Positions 26,264 to 38,906 are shown, counted from the first letter of the stretch. The stretch is 64,000 bases of DNA from Dicaeum eximium (GCA_013396995.1 VWZP01006690.1:1142224-1206223); one strand, 5' to 3'. Program-made: numbers and translations. Notes: a model not told the origin generated them from the letters alone.

Positions 26264-26833
26264 ATTTTCCATGAACACTTTATCTATAGGGAAAGAATAG
26301 TTGCCACCATCTTAGAGGGAGAATTTTTCCTTTAACAGTATCCTGCTCTGGTAAATGATACGTAAACCTCTCCCTTTCCCAATGTACTTTTGTACATGAA
26401 TAGGTAAACTGGTATGCTCTGAACTATCCTTTTAAAAAATGTCTTGTTGAAAAGGATAAAAAATAGCCATTTATGTATGGTTTATATATAAATGGCAAGT
26501 TGTACTGAAATAGCCCAAATATATGTTGGCAACTATGCTGTTTTGTACCTAATTATTTTACTATTTCGGTTATTCTAATTTATGTTGCTAAGTATCATTC
26601 GATGTACTTTTGTCCTTAGAAATGTTTGATGACTTTCTAGTACTGGATAAGCAATATGGTATGCATGTAGTATGACACAGACAACAAGAAATAGGGATGC
26701 ATTTGCACAGATTCAAAAGTAAGACTCTAAAAGAGAACAGAAAGCTAAAACTTCCAAAAATATATTTTAGCTTCATAATCATTTTCAAAGCCAAATAACA
26801 ATTAAAAAAAAAAACCCCGAGCCCCAGGACCTT

Positions 26834-26843
26834 AATAAATAAA
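26834..26843 (+). terminator. GRIN2A: Possible early poly(A) signal of GRIN2A (overlapping AATAAATAAA)
   Basis: Two overlapping AATAAA hexamers lie 570 bp after the stop codon. The sequence downstream is not strikingly GU-rich (a TTCCTTCT run appears at about 26873). It could produce a short-UTR isoform, but the hexamer also occurs by chance in AT-rich DNA. Confidence 0.3.
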
Positions 26844-29800
26844 ACAGAGTGTGTTAGCACAAAATTAGTATGTTCCTTCTAGACTGACAGACAGTAGATG
26901 GGAAGGCAGTAACCCCAAACATGTGAACTGCTGTGTACCAAAAGGAAGCCCCATGGATATTGGTTAATGTTCATATTCAAATGCTTTTCTTATATTGCAC
27001 ATGCACTTACCATTACAAAGTAAGTTCATTGAAAAGTTTGCAGTAATCTTGTCAGAAATTTCACAGCTGCCTAATCCAGAGTATATATTTTTAGATATCA
27101 CTATATGGCACTTACTATGGAGCTGTGGACTTTATTAGTAACCTTGAGGCCTAATGTGTACCTAAGTTTGCATTTGCCCCTTACTGGTGATTACTCAGGG
27201 CTGTATAGTATTTCTTTTATTCTTTCACTTCCCAAGCCAAATCCCAACCCACTGTAGTTCTTTGTTCATAGTGTATTAGTGACAACTAATTAATTGTATA
27301 TTAATAGTATTAAAGCTGTTAATACAGTATCAAACACCGACAGCCATAAGTTCAGTGTGATCAGTGAGGAGTGTGGTACCATTTATTTCCATACACAGAG
27401 AAGGATTAACACCTTTGGAAGGACTTCTTCCTTCCACAATATTGTGCATATTTGTTGAACATCAGACCATTTTTCTAACCTCTCCAATCAAGTCTGTTGT
27501 ATAAAGTGAATATATGCACACATAACTAAAAAACAGTATCTTTATTATCACTTACTGACACACAAAGGTATTCACATAACAGGGATGCATTGTTATATGA
27601 CTTTTCCTTCTATAGATGTCAATCAGATTATTTCACAAATAAAATGTCTGCTACACACCCCTTCTTACCCTCACTGGAAGAAAAAAATCCACTAGATTTT
27701 AACCATAAGGGAGTGTGAAAGGGAAGAGAGGAAGCCTTTAAGGAGAAGAGTGTACAGCTGTGAGTTTAATTTCAATTAAAAGAGTAAATATAATTACTAA
27801 TATGTTTAACTACTGAAAGTGTTCCAGAGGTGGTACTCTCCCATTTTCCTGCAACTCTGAGAATTGCTTTAGGATCTTTGTGTAGAGGAAATTTAGATTA
27901 TTCAAGCATTGTTCCCTCAATTTCACTGAAGAACAGTGAGCAGGGAAACCATTACCACTGTGAATTGGAAAATGTGAATATTATCCTAACTTTTCTCTAA
28001 ACTGAAACTCTTTTCAGCAGAATTGTGCCTGTCAGCTGTAATTGAAGCATCTGCATGCCAGAGGTGCAGTATGCAAGGTGTTTAATTTAGAATAGCATAC
28101 TGCAGAGCAGAGTTGCAAATGGGAGATAATATAAATGATGTGTAGGGATAGTCAAAATAAAGCTTCTTGAATTTTGTTTACAGCTTTTTCTTTTTTATTA
28201 TTATTATTAAACAGATTTAAACTGATTTTTGCTATTGAAGTCCAGAATGAGTTCTTGGTATTTGCAAATGTATTTGTACCTTCACTGTGATGGTGAAGGA
28301 TGATATTTGTTAAAGAATGAAATGTAATGAGATTTGGGCTTCCAAGTCTCTTTCCAGCTTCCAAAAATCTCAGTATACTTTATTATAAATATGATCAGAA
28401 AGCATATCTATGGGTATCTCTATGCTGTTCAGGTAAAAATATGTTCTGGGTATTCTTTATTCAACATTTGGTCATAATTATTGGCCCTGATTCACATGGG
28501 ATGCTTTCTGATTCCTCACTGGAGGGAGTTTTTATAAACAGAAGTTCCTTACCTGCCCTTAGAGAGGCTCAGATTTCTTAGGAAGAGTTGTTTGAGCCAA
28601 GTGGGGTTAGGATGTCTGTGAGATGAGCACTACTTGCCATGAGCCCAAACCTTTTCCCAAAGACACAAGTGTGCTTTGCTCTTAAGTCTACAGGAAGGCA
28701 AATGCACTGAAGGCATAATGTTGTAATGACTATAATAAAAATATTTCAGGCAAATTTTAATATCCAGTCCAATTCATAGTATATTAACTAAAATCTGAAG
28801 TGTTTTGAACTGTCTGGTGTGTTTCAGCAGATATGGTATTTGCTGATGTCATGCCAAATCCTGCCATGGAAGTTGCTGAGCATTTTACCCAGTAAATCAT
28901 AAAACTCAGTGGTGGCTCTTGTCTTTCACATCATCATAAAGCTCTCAAGTATTTCTGATCTCTCCAAGTCTTTTGTATCATCATCTCTATCTAACCAGAC
29001 ACATATTATTCAATATTTATACAAGTACTGTATGGGAAGTTGTGGGAAGGAAAAATTCCCATTTACATTTTCTCTCTTGAGATTCAGTTGTAAACATCCT
29101 CAACCCAGGTGGATTTTTCTTTCTGTGAAATGTACAAGCAAATTAGCTACAACAAAATATATTGCAGTGTTTGCTTTTTCTGATTTGAGCAGATTTCTGT
29201 TGACTGTAGAGATTTATTATTATTATCTGCAATATGCAATACAACCACCTGCCCTAAACCAAAATAACGAGACTGAGGGAAGACTTGATAATGTTGCACA
29301 GCAGTTGTTCACATGGAAATATAAGATGCTGCCTTAAAGAGGGAAAAAACCCCACCAGATACTGAAAGTAGAGGGAGTCAGAATCTGCATGCATTTGTTA
29401 TTTGATCTTGGCATAAATCCGAATAGATAAAGGGGGAAGGAGAGCTGAGGCAGGGCTGTGGGCAGTAGCTGGTGCAGATGTGCTCGTGTAAAGAAGAAGC
29501 AGATGAGAAGTTGAAGAAAAATCTTCAACAGAGCCACAAGCCACAGCTTGTGAGGCTCAGCCATAGAGCGTGTGGAATTCTGAGTTTTGCCTGAGCTTTG
29601 TTGATATATTTGCACTGACTTTCAATCAAACCGAGATCAAGACTTTCTGTATTTCCCTCTCTCTCACTCTAGCTGCTGCTATACTTGAAGAGGAGAAAAG
29701 AATCTTCCTGCCTAAGTGGCCATCCTTTCTGTACCTTTCTGGATGGTGCTGGTGACTTGTTACATTTTCCTGATTACAGCTCTAGCAGTTTGTTGGTCAT

Positions 29801-30548
29801 TCCTATCACCAAGATTCCCTGTGACTCCAGCTGGAACTGAATCAGGCTGTAAATGATATGGGCCATTCTTGGTAGCATGTCCTGTAGTGTTACCCTGCTC
29901 CTGGATGACACCTTTTATGGAGGCAGGATATTGAATTGCTGAGGAATGCAGTAGGTACATGGAGGTAAAATCAGCTATGTAGATGTACCTGCCTCTTGCT
30001 TTTCTTTTTTCTCCTTTAAAGATATTGTAGAATTTCTCCATGGTTTTGTCTTTCCCTTTTCACCACAGTAAATTTTCCTTTTTTCTCTCAAATAGATTTT
30101 GTGTTCTGCTTGTGTTTCTTAGAACAGTGTAGCCACCCACTAATTTAAAAGCATGGAAATAAGATATTTTAATATATAAGATAAAATTAAGGAAAATTAA
30201 GAAATTTTGCATTTCTGGAAAATTTAATGTTTTTGCAGCTTTTGCTCAGAATTCATTACCCTGCTATCTAAGAAGCTTGGTTAGGAGAAAGAGTGCTGTG
30301 GACAAACAGAAATGAAATCACCACCAGCTCACTGTGTTTTGGCAGCATCTCATAAATACATGTCTCTTTATGGTCTTTCAGGAACACTTAAGAGGTGAAA
30401 TAAGGCTCACAAGGGAAATCAGGTGTGGTTTATTTTTCCTGATGAAAGCAAATCTTTTTATACAGTTTCAAAGGAAGCAAAGGCTAGAGCTGTGTGAGTA
30501 GCTTTGGGTTTCTGTGCTGGAAGGCTGAGCTCTTTCTGATACCAGTGG

Positions 30549-30620
30549 GGAGAGAGAGAGGAAGCAAGAGAGAGAAAGCAAGAGAAAGCAAGAGAAAGCA
30601 AGAGAAAGCAAGAGAAAGCA
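30549..30620. repeat. Purine-rich decamer tandem repeat (AGAGAAAGCA)n in the 3' UTR
   Basis: Five perfect copies of AGAGAAAGCA at 30571-30620 are preceded by a degenerate GA-rich start. The coding-strand RNA would carry a nearly uninterrupted purine tract with one C per unit. A 72-codon open frame spans it (30494-30712), but the repetitive Lys/Glu/Arg/Ser peptide is a by-product. Confidence 0.92.
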
Positions 30621-32306
30621 AGCTCCCTCTGGATGGAAGTTCAGAGGACTCTGCAGCAGTTATGTGGGAGATGTGTCCAGAAATACATGACCTCCCTCTG
30701 TTGATCTTTTAGAAAGTGTAGGCTCCTAACTCAGATATCTCAGTTAGGTGGGCTTAGGAAAGCAATGGTCTATTTATCCCCAGCCTCCAAAATCTGCCAG
30801 GTAAATCTGCAAGGTTCAGCCTTGGAGGTGTTATAGGTTCCTGTGCTTGTGCAAATGGGATTTTTTGTGGGGTTTGCAATACCCTCTGCATAGCTGGGAT
30901 AATAATTTGCTTTATACCATGTGACTACCCAGCATGAGAGAAAAGTGTCAGAATCTAATCCTCGTGTAATAAGTTGCTACTTTCACATTTCTGCAGTGTA
31001 GCATATGCACCTTAGAGATGGGGAAGGTTTTGGTACTGTTCCCTCCCTTTCTGGGTTTATCAACATAGAACAGAAATTGTGTCACAAATCTAAGGGTCTG
31101 AGAATCTGTTGGATTTAGGAAGAATTCAAGAGGTGAATTTTTTTGTTGTTGTTTTACATTGCATTTAAGATGTTTGATATATAAAACCTAGAGAAAACAG
31201 AACTTTTATGAAAAAATCCTCTCCTACTTAATATAAAAGAATAACTATCCTGTGGCTTGGCTAGGTTGTGTCAAGTGTTAATCATCACACTGTGTGTTTC
31301 TTTCAAGATAAGTGTCATACATTCACTTGCTAAACTTTCCCAGCTCTGGTCCTGTCTTAGCTCAAAAGTCCTTTTAAAGCAGATCCTTTTCTGTGTAGGA
31401 CAGTCTGGTTCGCAACATAAAAACAGTTTTTCAGGGATAGACTTAAATTATTTTTTCAGCAATGATTTTTTTTTTGTTGTTAATCTAAACTTCCTTTCTA
31501 TTGAGAGCTGAGCCTTCCAAACTTAGCAGTACTGAATGAACTTCTGAAAGAACATAAAGGCCTTTCAAAGTGTGACTTACGATATGAGCCATTTCCCCGC
31601 CCAAACTCACCTGTACTGTCTTATTTAAATGTATTGGCAACATGCCAGCGTTTGAGGGAGCTCAGTTTAATCACAGCTGTGTATTTCTTTGTGTGTGGGT
31701 ATAAGAACAGACAGGAACGTGGTGTGATAAAAGAAAGGCTCGATGTGCTCTGGCTGGAGTCACTGTGGAGCTGTGGTTAAACGGAGCAGCCTCACGACCG
31801 TCCTGTCTCCTCCATGTCTCTGACCACGCAGAGTCTCTGTCTGGTGTGCCTGTACTGTCCATGGTGTGAAGCTCCTGTGGAGCTCCTGCTGTCCCTGTGG
31901 AGCTGCTGCCATGCTCACCCCATTCCCGTGCTGCAGCGCTGGCTGTCACAGGGGAGGTGGCTGCTTGTGCTCTCCGGTGTCTGCCCGGCTCAAGGGGAGC
32001 TGCAATCCTGCCCTGCTTCTCCCTGCTCTGCTGGGGAGGCTTCCTGCACTCTCTGTAAATAAGCTCTTCATTTATTCCCTCACTCAAGCTTTAACTTTCT
32101 TTTTCCCCCTGCTTCTCTCGACCTGTGTACGGAGTATGCGCTCTAAAAATATGTGTTCTTCCCAAGTCCTGTGACTTTGGAAGCCAGGAATACAGGTGTG
32201 CATCACCCTGCAATGCAGTGAAAATGCACTTGGTTCTCCTCGTGGGATCATGAGCTTTTTTGTTCCATACTGCAGAATGTATCTGCTGTGGTTGAAACTG
32301 TCCCCC

Positions 32307-32322
32307 TTTTTTTTTTTTTTTT
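32307..32322 (+). repeat. T16 homopolymer in the 3' UTR
   Basis: A CCCCC run is followed by 16 T and then AATAAATTT. In the sense RNA this is a poly(U) tract. It may also be a reverse-oriented poly(A) remnant, but no retroposed body was recognised next to it. Confidence 0.8.
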
Positions 32323-35300
32323 AATAAATTTCTGCCATTCTAACAGCTGTAAGAATCCACTGCTGATTTTGTGATGATTTTGTCATATCTACAATTTAAG
32401 AACCAGAAATAATATAAGTAAAAATAAGTTACTTCACTATTTACCAGGTTTTTGTTGTTTTGCGCTTAAATGACAATTTTTACTCCTTTTGCTTAATTCT
32501 TTATTTACCTGTATTGGAAACAAGGCTAAATTAGTAGAGAATATAGCCATGCTGTAACATTGTCATGCAATACCTTTATTAATAGATAACCACACTAAAT
32601 ATAGTATTACATATTTAAAAGAGAGATGGTTTCGACTCTCCAACTCTTAAAAAGTAGTGGTGATAAGCAGTTATACTACTAGATGTTTTGTCTTTTCCCT
32701 TTTGTATTAGTATTTGTTTTCACTAATATATTTCAAAAATTATATTTCTGTGCACGTTAGAAAACTGTGAAAATAAATACCAATAAATATTGTGATACTT
32801 ATTCAGTGCACTGTAAAGTTCCAAGTGAGATGACGCTTTGCTTGGGAATTGATGAAAGTTTCCTCACTTCTCAGAAATGGTACTAAGCTTTAACGTGGGA
32901 AAACGGTAATATTTACAGTGACATGAAATTTTAATGGAGAATGTCTTGTTTTGCACTTCTGGTACTATTAGAAGACATGATATGTTTTTCTCAGCAAATG
33001 CATTATGAGATTACATTTTCAAATTTGTTTTGTGCATTGCAGTACATAAGAATAACCGCTTTGAAGAGATTTGTGTTACTTCATTACTGCAGCATTCTTT
33101 TGTCTGATAATTCTTTTCCTGAGCCCGTTTAACAATGGTGTTTAATGGCAAAATGGGAATGTATTTTTGGCTTCTGTCTCACGTTGCAAACCCTGAACTT
33201 GGACTTGTAGTGATGCAGTTGAAGGTCCTGAGGAGGCTGCTCTGCCTTTCCGTGCTCCTGGGGACGGGGACCTTCCTTGTTCCCAGCTGGGATGGGATTA
33301 GAGGAGTCCAGAACACTTTTGGAGGATGTGCTGTGCAACAATAGAAGTGTAAATGATCTTCAAAAGTGAAAATAAAAAGAAAGGGGATGTTCACGGTTAG
33401 CCACACTAGCGGGGTGGTTTGTGACAGGGGTCTGCAGTTTGTGCAGGAGGTGACAATTTTTAACTAAAGTAATTTGAATTCTAATTAAGTTTCTGAAAGT
33501 AACTGAACAAGCGGGAGTTTTCTTTTTCTTTTAAAGCCAAAGTCTTTACATTTTCATACGAGGTTTCACAGGAAAATGGGCCAAAGAATACAATTAAATA
33601 TGCAAATGGTTAATCCTATGGAAAAGGGTGTCCTGTTACCTTGATATGCACAAGCGTATTAATGGTAAGAGGAACAATGTGTGTAATTTTCCTGTATATT
33701 GCAATGTAGGTTGCACTATTTTGAATGACACAAGCCTGATATTTTAATTACCAAATACCATAAGATGCTGTTTATTAATAGTTTAAACTTGTTAACCTAA
33801 ATATATATACAGTATACACAGGCGTGCGTGCATACACCTTCCAACCCAGTCATGTGTGAGTAATCTCCCAAAGCCGTGGGACACATTTCAGCACTGCTTT
33901 ATTTTAAGTGGTTTTCTCCTTTCCAAACCTCCCACATCTAGAAATCCTCCAGCAACATTTATTGTAGAGTTTGATACCAGGTACAGAAGGGGCTAAAGGA
34001 TTCTTTTGGGTCAGGATTGGACATTGGGTCATTTCACATGGAAACTTTCAGAGAGTTCCTGCCCAGAAGAGCTGGAATTGATGCTTGCTGTAATAACCAA
34101 GCCATAGGCAAAGGATGGCTTCTTGTGCTGGTTTAAGAACCTTGGCCAGGGAGGCTCTACTGGCCTGGTGGCTGACCTTAAACTCAGAGTCAGCTCATGT
34201 GATCCACATCTGGTGCTTGAACACCTTGCCTCAGGCAGCTGAGGAAGGATCCTCCAGAAGGAAATTCCTGGGGAAGAGCAGCTGGTGTGTGCCCCCTGTG
34301 TGTTCTCCCAGGCAGACTGGGCAGGGTTTGGCATGCCAGGCAGGATTTGGCAGTGGTGGCTCAGGCACTATCACTGCTCTCCATGCACAGGCTTTTGTGC
34401 TTGCCAGTACTGGTGATGTGGAGATTTTCACCGAGGAATGAGGGTGGTATTTGGCTTCTTTTCTAAATTTACACTACTCTAACTAAAACTCAAAAAAATA
34501 CCTTGGAATCATTTGTGGGAAGTAATTCCTGAGCTGTTTTTGAAAGAGAAAGTTGTACAATTACCAGTTTTTCCACCTTAACCAAGAAACAATAAATTCT
34601 GTAGGGTCAGATTTTGTCTACTGCTCATTGCAAGTGTGTTTTGGAGCAGAACTTGGTTTCAAGAAAATTTTTGCTTAGGTTATTATTACTTGGTCTAGGT
34701 TTGGATTCCAAATGTGGACAAAACACCTTTTGACTTAAATTGGGGTGTTTGAGGGAGCGATGGGAGATCCTTAGTGCAGTTCACACTCAGATTTTAGAAA
34801 TCCCCATGTTTTAAAACCCCACGTTGCAAAGGTTTGGAAATTGCATGTAAAATTGTGTGCAGCTAGGAGGGAAAGCAGTGCAATTCCAGTAAGAGCTGTT
34901 GGCAGTTCATACTTGATATCAGGTATAATATTTTGGAATAGCTTTGCTCATTTCAGAACGTCCATTTTGCACAGATGAAGAGCAGCCTGATCTCTCTGCC
35001 TTCACACCTCACACCCACGTGCTCAGTGGATCTCGTGCCTTCCCTGCTGCAACCAGGAGGCACAAACAGAATTCATTAATGTGTTAGGCAAACTCCTACC
35101 TGGTTCCTAACTCATCATTCCATTTTTATGCAGAGTCTGCATCCATACATTGCAGGGTCTCTCAAGCACTTCACCTGTGAGTTAATAATGTTGATTTTAA
35201 TTCATCAGATTCAAATTCACACTAAACCTGAAGGGCATTTTGTGCTTCCTTTCATCCTGTTTAAGGATATTTGTGGGCTTAGATGAAATACTAATATTTC

Positions 35301-35418
35301 TGTGCTGCTAAACAAAACCCACCAGAAATATTTTAAAATCTCAAATTACACTTTGAAAAACTTTTTTTACCTCTTTACTTGAATAATGTCAATTTAATGT
35401 GTTGTCTTGATCAGTTTT

Positions 35419-35469
35419 TGTACATATACATGTGTATATATATAAGCTATATATAAATATGTATATGTA
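35419..35469 (+). promoter_or_regulatory. AU-rich 3' UTR hairpin carrying two Pumilio-type motifs
   Basis: TGTACATA (35419-35426) and TGTATATA (35433-35440) both fit the Pumilio consensus TGTANATA. They overlap an inverted repeat: TACATATACAT (35421-35431) is complementary to ATGTATATGTA (35459-35469), with an inner TATATATA/TATATATA pairing around AAGC. Pumilio binds single-stranded RNA, so the fold could control access. Motif and pairing are seen directly; the regulation is inferred. Confidence 0.5.
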
Positions 35470-36632
35470 TCAAGTTTTTTGGGGAGAATGAGGAGCAAGA
35501 CAGAAATCCAGTGTTGTGACAAAGATTCTACAATCATTTATTAACAGTTTCAAGTAATGTATTGTTGTTTTGAGTTTGATTAGAAGTCATTTGCAGTTGA
35601 ACTGCGAAAAATGAAATGCAACCGAGAAAAAGAGAATTCACAATATTAACTTAGGTTTTTTTTGAACAAAGAAAATTAGTTACTAGTACAGTTGGGAGAA
35701 TATCCTTTTTTTGATGGGGGAAAAGAACTCCAGGTGTAATAGTTTGTATCAATTACATGGAGCACTAACCTACGTTGCACTAGGAGAAACTTGCATGTCA
35801 AAAATAAAATTTTACCAGAAATCTTGGAACCATTCAGTTCCATACACAGTAAACTAAAAAGCCTATCACTTCTGTTATTTACTAGTACAGTTTGCTGTAA
35901 CACTCTCAAAACAGTCATATGTCAAACCAAAGGTTAAGTCACAAATTTCCAATTACTAGCAAAGAATAGTAGAGATTTGAAGAGCTCTTAACACCTGGGG
36001 AATAAATCAGGATGTTAGAGTAGAAATAAAAGAATATTGGTAAAGTGGAATCAACTATAAAAAATTTATTTTTTTAGGGAATTCAGAATTTAATTATAAA
36101 ATTCACAGTCTAATGGATTCTTCAAAAGAAAGGGTTTGGGGGAAAAGGGAAGATTTAAAATCTAGTTTTGACATTCCAATTACTGCCTGTTTTATTAGCT
36201 AGGTTTAGCAAAGTGGAATGGATTTGAGCACATGCAGTTTCAGCTGCTGTGTGGCACAGACACGTGAACACCCAGCTCCCACTGCACCCTCTGCCCCTTC
36301 CCCTGAGAGCTGGGGGAGGCTGGAGCTGCCCCAGGGCAGCCTGGAGGAGCTGGGGGTCACACACCTCCCTCCTGTGTTCACATCCTGTCTCACTGCAGTT
36401 CACCCTGACCATATTCTAACCCAGTGCATGACTGAGTGCTAATACTGTATAAATATTTTGAAACATATCTTTAAAAAATTAAAAAAAAAATGTTTGCTTC
36501 AAACTTTTTATGATAGAGAAATATATAATTATTATGGTTGTCTGACAAATTGTATTGTGCTCATTATTTTTTGTTATATATGTAGAAAAACATTAAGGGA
36601 ATGGGGGACTTGAATGTCTGTGTGTACTGAAA

Positions 36633-36694
36633 TGTATATAACTATTTGGAAGAACACATGTGCCAAGTATAACATGATGTAAAAATTGTAAATA
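36633..36694 (+). promoter_or_regulatory. Two Pumilio-type motifs just before the distal poly(A) signal
   Basis: TGTATATA at 36633-36640 and TGTAAATA at 36687-36694 match the consensus TGTANATA. They lie 75 and 21 nt before the AATAAA. Pumilio proteins repress or localise neuronal mRNAs through such sites. The surrounding sequence is AT-rich, so one of the two could be chance. Confidence 0.5.
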
Positions 36695-36714
36695 TATTAA
36701 AAATTCATTTTTCT

Positions 36715-36720
36715 AATAAA
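36715..36720 (+). terminator. GRIN2A: Distal poly(A) signal of GRIN2A
   Basis: A canonical AATAAA follows an AT-rich upstream region with TGTA motifs (typical CFIm-binding UGUA context). U/GU-rich sequence follows at about 36757-36781 (TTATCATTCTTGTCTGTCTT). Cleavage is expected around 36735-36750. Position and context suit the end of the long GRIN2A 3' UTR. Immediately afterwards the base composition changes to a GC-rich minisatellite region. Confidence 0.7.
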
Positions 36721-37054
36721 GATAATTTCTGCCAATTAATATGAAAAGGAACAATGTTATCATTCTTGTCTGTCTTCCTTGCTAAATGGCACAAGATGAA
36801 GCATCACCTACAAAGGTTTACATTAGTTTTTTCCTTAGCCATTGATGTGATTTGAAGGGTGTTAACAGCCACATGTTTTGAGACATCCTTTGCTGTTAGA
36901 AATTATCTGAAGGTGAAGATGCCTGAAGCTAAAGCTGACGGTATGTGCTTGGCGATCCCAATTTAATTTAGTTCACAAAGAGGATCGAGACAATTAACTT
37001 ATGCAAAATCCCTTTGTTGTGAGGATGATGCTTTGAGAGGAGCAGAGGGAGCAG

Positions 37055-37219
37055 GAGGAGCTCAGTGAAGGACGGCCCCTTCACCTGGGGCACCATCCTC
37101 CCAAATTCTGAGGAGCTCAGTGAAGGACGGCCCCTTCACCTGGGGCACCATCCTCCCAAATTCTGAGGAGCTCAGTGAAGGACGGCCCCTTCACCTGGGG
37201 CACCATCCTTCCAAATTCT
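37055..37219. repeat. Minisatellite, three copies of a 55-bp unit
   Basis: The unit starts GAGGAGCTCAGTGAAGGACG and contains CCCCTTCACCTGGGGCACC. Copies begin at 37055, 37110 and 37165 and are almost identical (one C/T change in the last). The 55-bp period is not a multiple of three, so the open frames across it on the minus strand are not meaningful. The near-identity points to recent expansion. Confidence 0.95.
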
Positions 37220-37327
37220 GAGAGGCGTCGGCTGCACGAGGCTCGGTGGGCCTGCATGAGGAGGTGATGGTGGCTACAGAAGGCAGGAGCTCTTTGGGCC
37301 CTTGTGGAGCATCCAGCCTGAGGAGGA

Positions 37328-37396
37328 GGTGTCCTGCCAGGAATGATGGAGGTGTCATGCCAGGAGTGATGGACATGTCCTGCCAGGAATGATGCC
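37328..37396. repeat. Short minisatellite, three copies of about 23 bp
   Basis: The unit is close to GGTGTCCTGCCAGGAATGAT plus GGA. Copies start at 37328, 37351 and 37374 and differ by a few bases. It lies about 110 bp after the 55-bp array in the same GC-rich patch. Confidence 0.85.
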
Positions 37397-38906
37397 ACCC
37401 CTGAGGAGAGCTGGAGCTGTGGAGCTCAGCCAGGTGAGGATGGAGGAGAGCAAAGCAGGGGGTGAGGACACAGCAGTGGTGTTTCACATCTGCTATGACT
37501 CTTGGTATCCTCAAACTTGTCTAATGTTCTGGTTAATCACAGTGTAAATCAAAAGAAAGGTTTTAGTATAGCATTTAAAATGAATTCTAAGGTTTGACCA
37601 TTTGCCTGGCCATGGGAGCTAAAGAAGTGAGGTACACACTTGCTCTGAAGTGGTTCTGTAGGACTCCATTTTCCATGATGTCTCATCAGCTAATTAAAAT
37701 CTCTGAATCCACTGAATGAGCAGAAGCAAAGCTTTGGCAATTAGAATAATGTTCTTTGGGACAATGGGAGGAAAGTTGTTATAAAAATCCAAAGTATCCC
37801 TTTGAAAAAGGGGCTTTGTGTTGAATGTAAATATGATGATGGAGGTGAAAGGTGGCTCACGGATATCTCACAGCAGAGCAGTCCCATCTACTTGTTCCCA
37901 AGATGAGCACGACTGCATAGATAATATGAGAGATATAAAATTAGACTTCTGTCCTTAATGAGGGTTTTAATGAGGGAAAACCTGCTGTGCTTATGGTCTT
38001 CTGCTAGAAGATTCTTTCAAAGGGACCTTGCCCTATTTGTATTTAAACATCTCTATTTTATGAAACAACGTGCCCCAGTTGAATAATTTCCTGAGCTTGA
38101 ATCTTTGTTTTTATGTGATAATGGTGTTTGTATCCTGGCTGGTGTTGGCATCAGGGCTGCTCCTCCCAGCTCCACCTGCCAGCAGAGCTGATTCTCTCTG
38201 TGTTTCTGAGTCAGCTTAGCCTCAGCTTTGGTTCCCTTTGGGATCTGGTTCCAAGACAGTCACATTCCCCCAGATCGTTCTTTTGAGTCTTTGCTGATGT
38301 GTCTATGGCAACTACCAATCTTCTAGAGACTTTGCTTGCTAAAAAAAAAATAAATTTTAAGTGGTGACTGGGAAATGGAAGCTTTTTAATGTGACATATT
38401 GTGCATGGCACTGCCAGCAGCATTCCCAGCGAACTGAGCAATGCACCTGGTACCAACACAAGTTTCTCCCTGTAATTTGGACTCAAAAACACCTGTTCTA
38501 AGGCCAACTGCTGAAGTCTGCTCATGTCTTTATACAGAAACACAATTCACTTTTCTTGTTGTGGTGAGCTTTCCCACTGATCATTCTAGCTGCTTGTTTC
38601 TCCACTTCTTCCAGCAGTTTACAAACAGCATTAGCTTCCCCTTGCAGATTTGTTGCAGTACAAAAACCAAACCATGGCTTCCACAAATTGCATTATTGAT
38701 CTATCCTAGGGTTCTCTGTGCTGTGCTTCTCCTACTTCAGCAGGCACCTCCCCATGTGCAGCACTCTGGTCCTGTTTTCCACTGAAGAAGGGAAGTTTCA
38801 CAAGCTGAACAAGGGGCTCTGCACTGATTTCTGTGTTGTCTCTCTAGATGTTCCCAAAAAAGCTTTCAGGTGGGAGGGAAGGTGGAGTTCCTTCACTGTG
38901 AAGGAA

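Larger units (their letters stand above)
26264..36740 (+). other. GRIN2A: Probable long 3' UTR of GRIN2A
   Basis: About 10.5 kb after the stop is AT-rich, without recognisable transposons or credible coding frames, and ends in a convincing poly(A) context at 36715-36740. Mammalian GRIN2A is known for a 3' UTR of roughly this size, so the length match supports the reading. Inside are a T16 run (32307-32322), a purine decamer array (30549-30620), short ATT runs (about 28196-28210 and 29214-29226), an AU-rich hairpin with Pumilio motifs (35419-35469) and a GC-richer block (about 34110-34440). Other AATAAA motifs occur earlier, for example 26834-26843, near 27640 and at 28156-28161, and could give shorter isoforms. 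RNA evidence is not available here, so the end point is inferred. Confidence 0.7.

Noticed and set aside
30494..30712. Repeat-encoded Lys/Glu/Arg/Ser peptide
   Set aside because: Produced by the decamer array in the 3' UTR.
37117..37514. Minus-strand frames with internal peptide repeats over the minisatellites
   Set aside because: The 55-bp period shifts frame with each copy, so no constant repeat protein is encoded.
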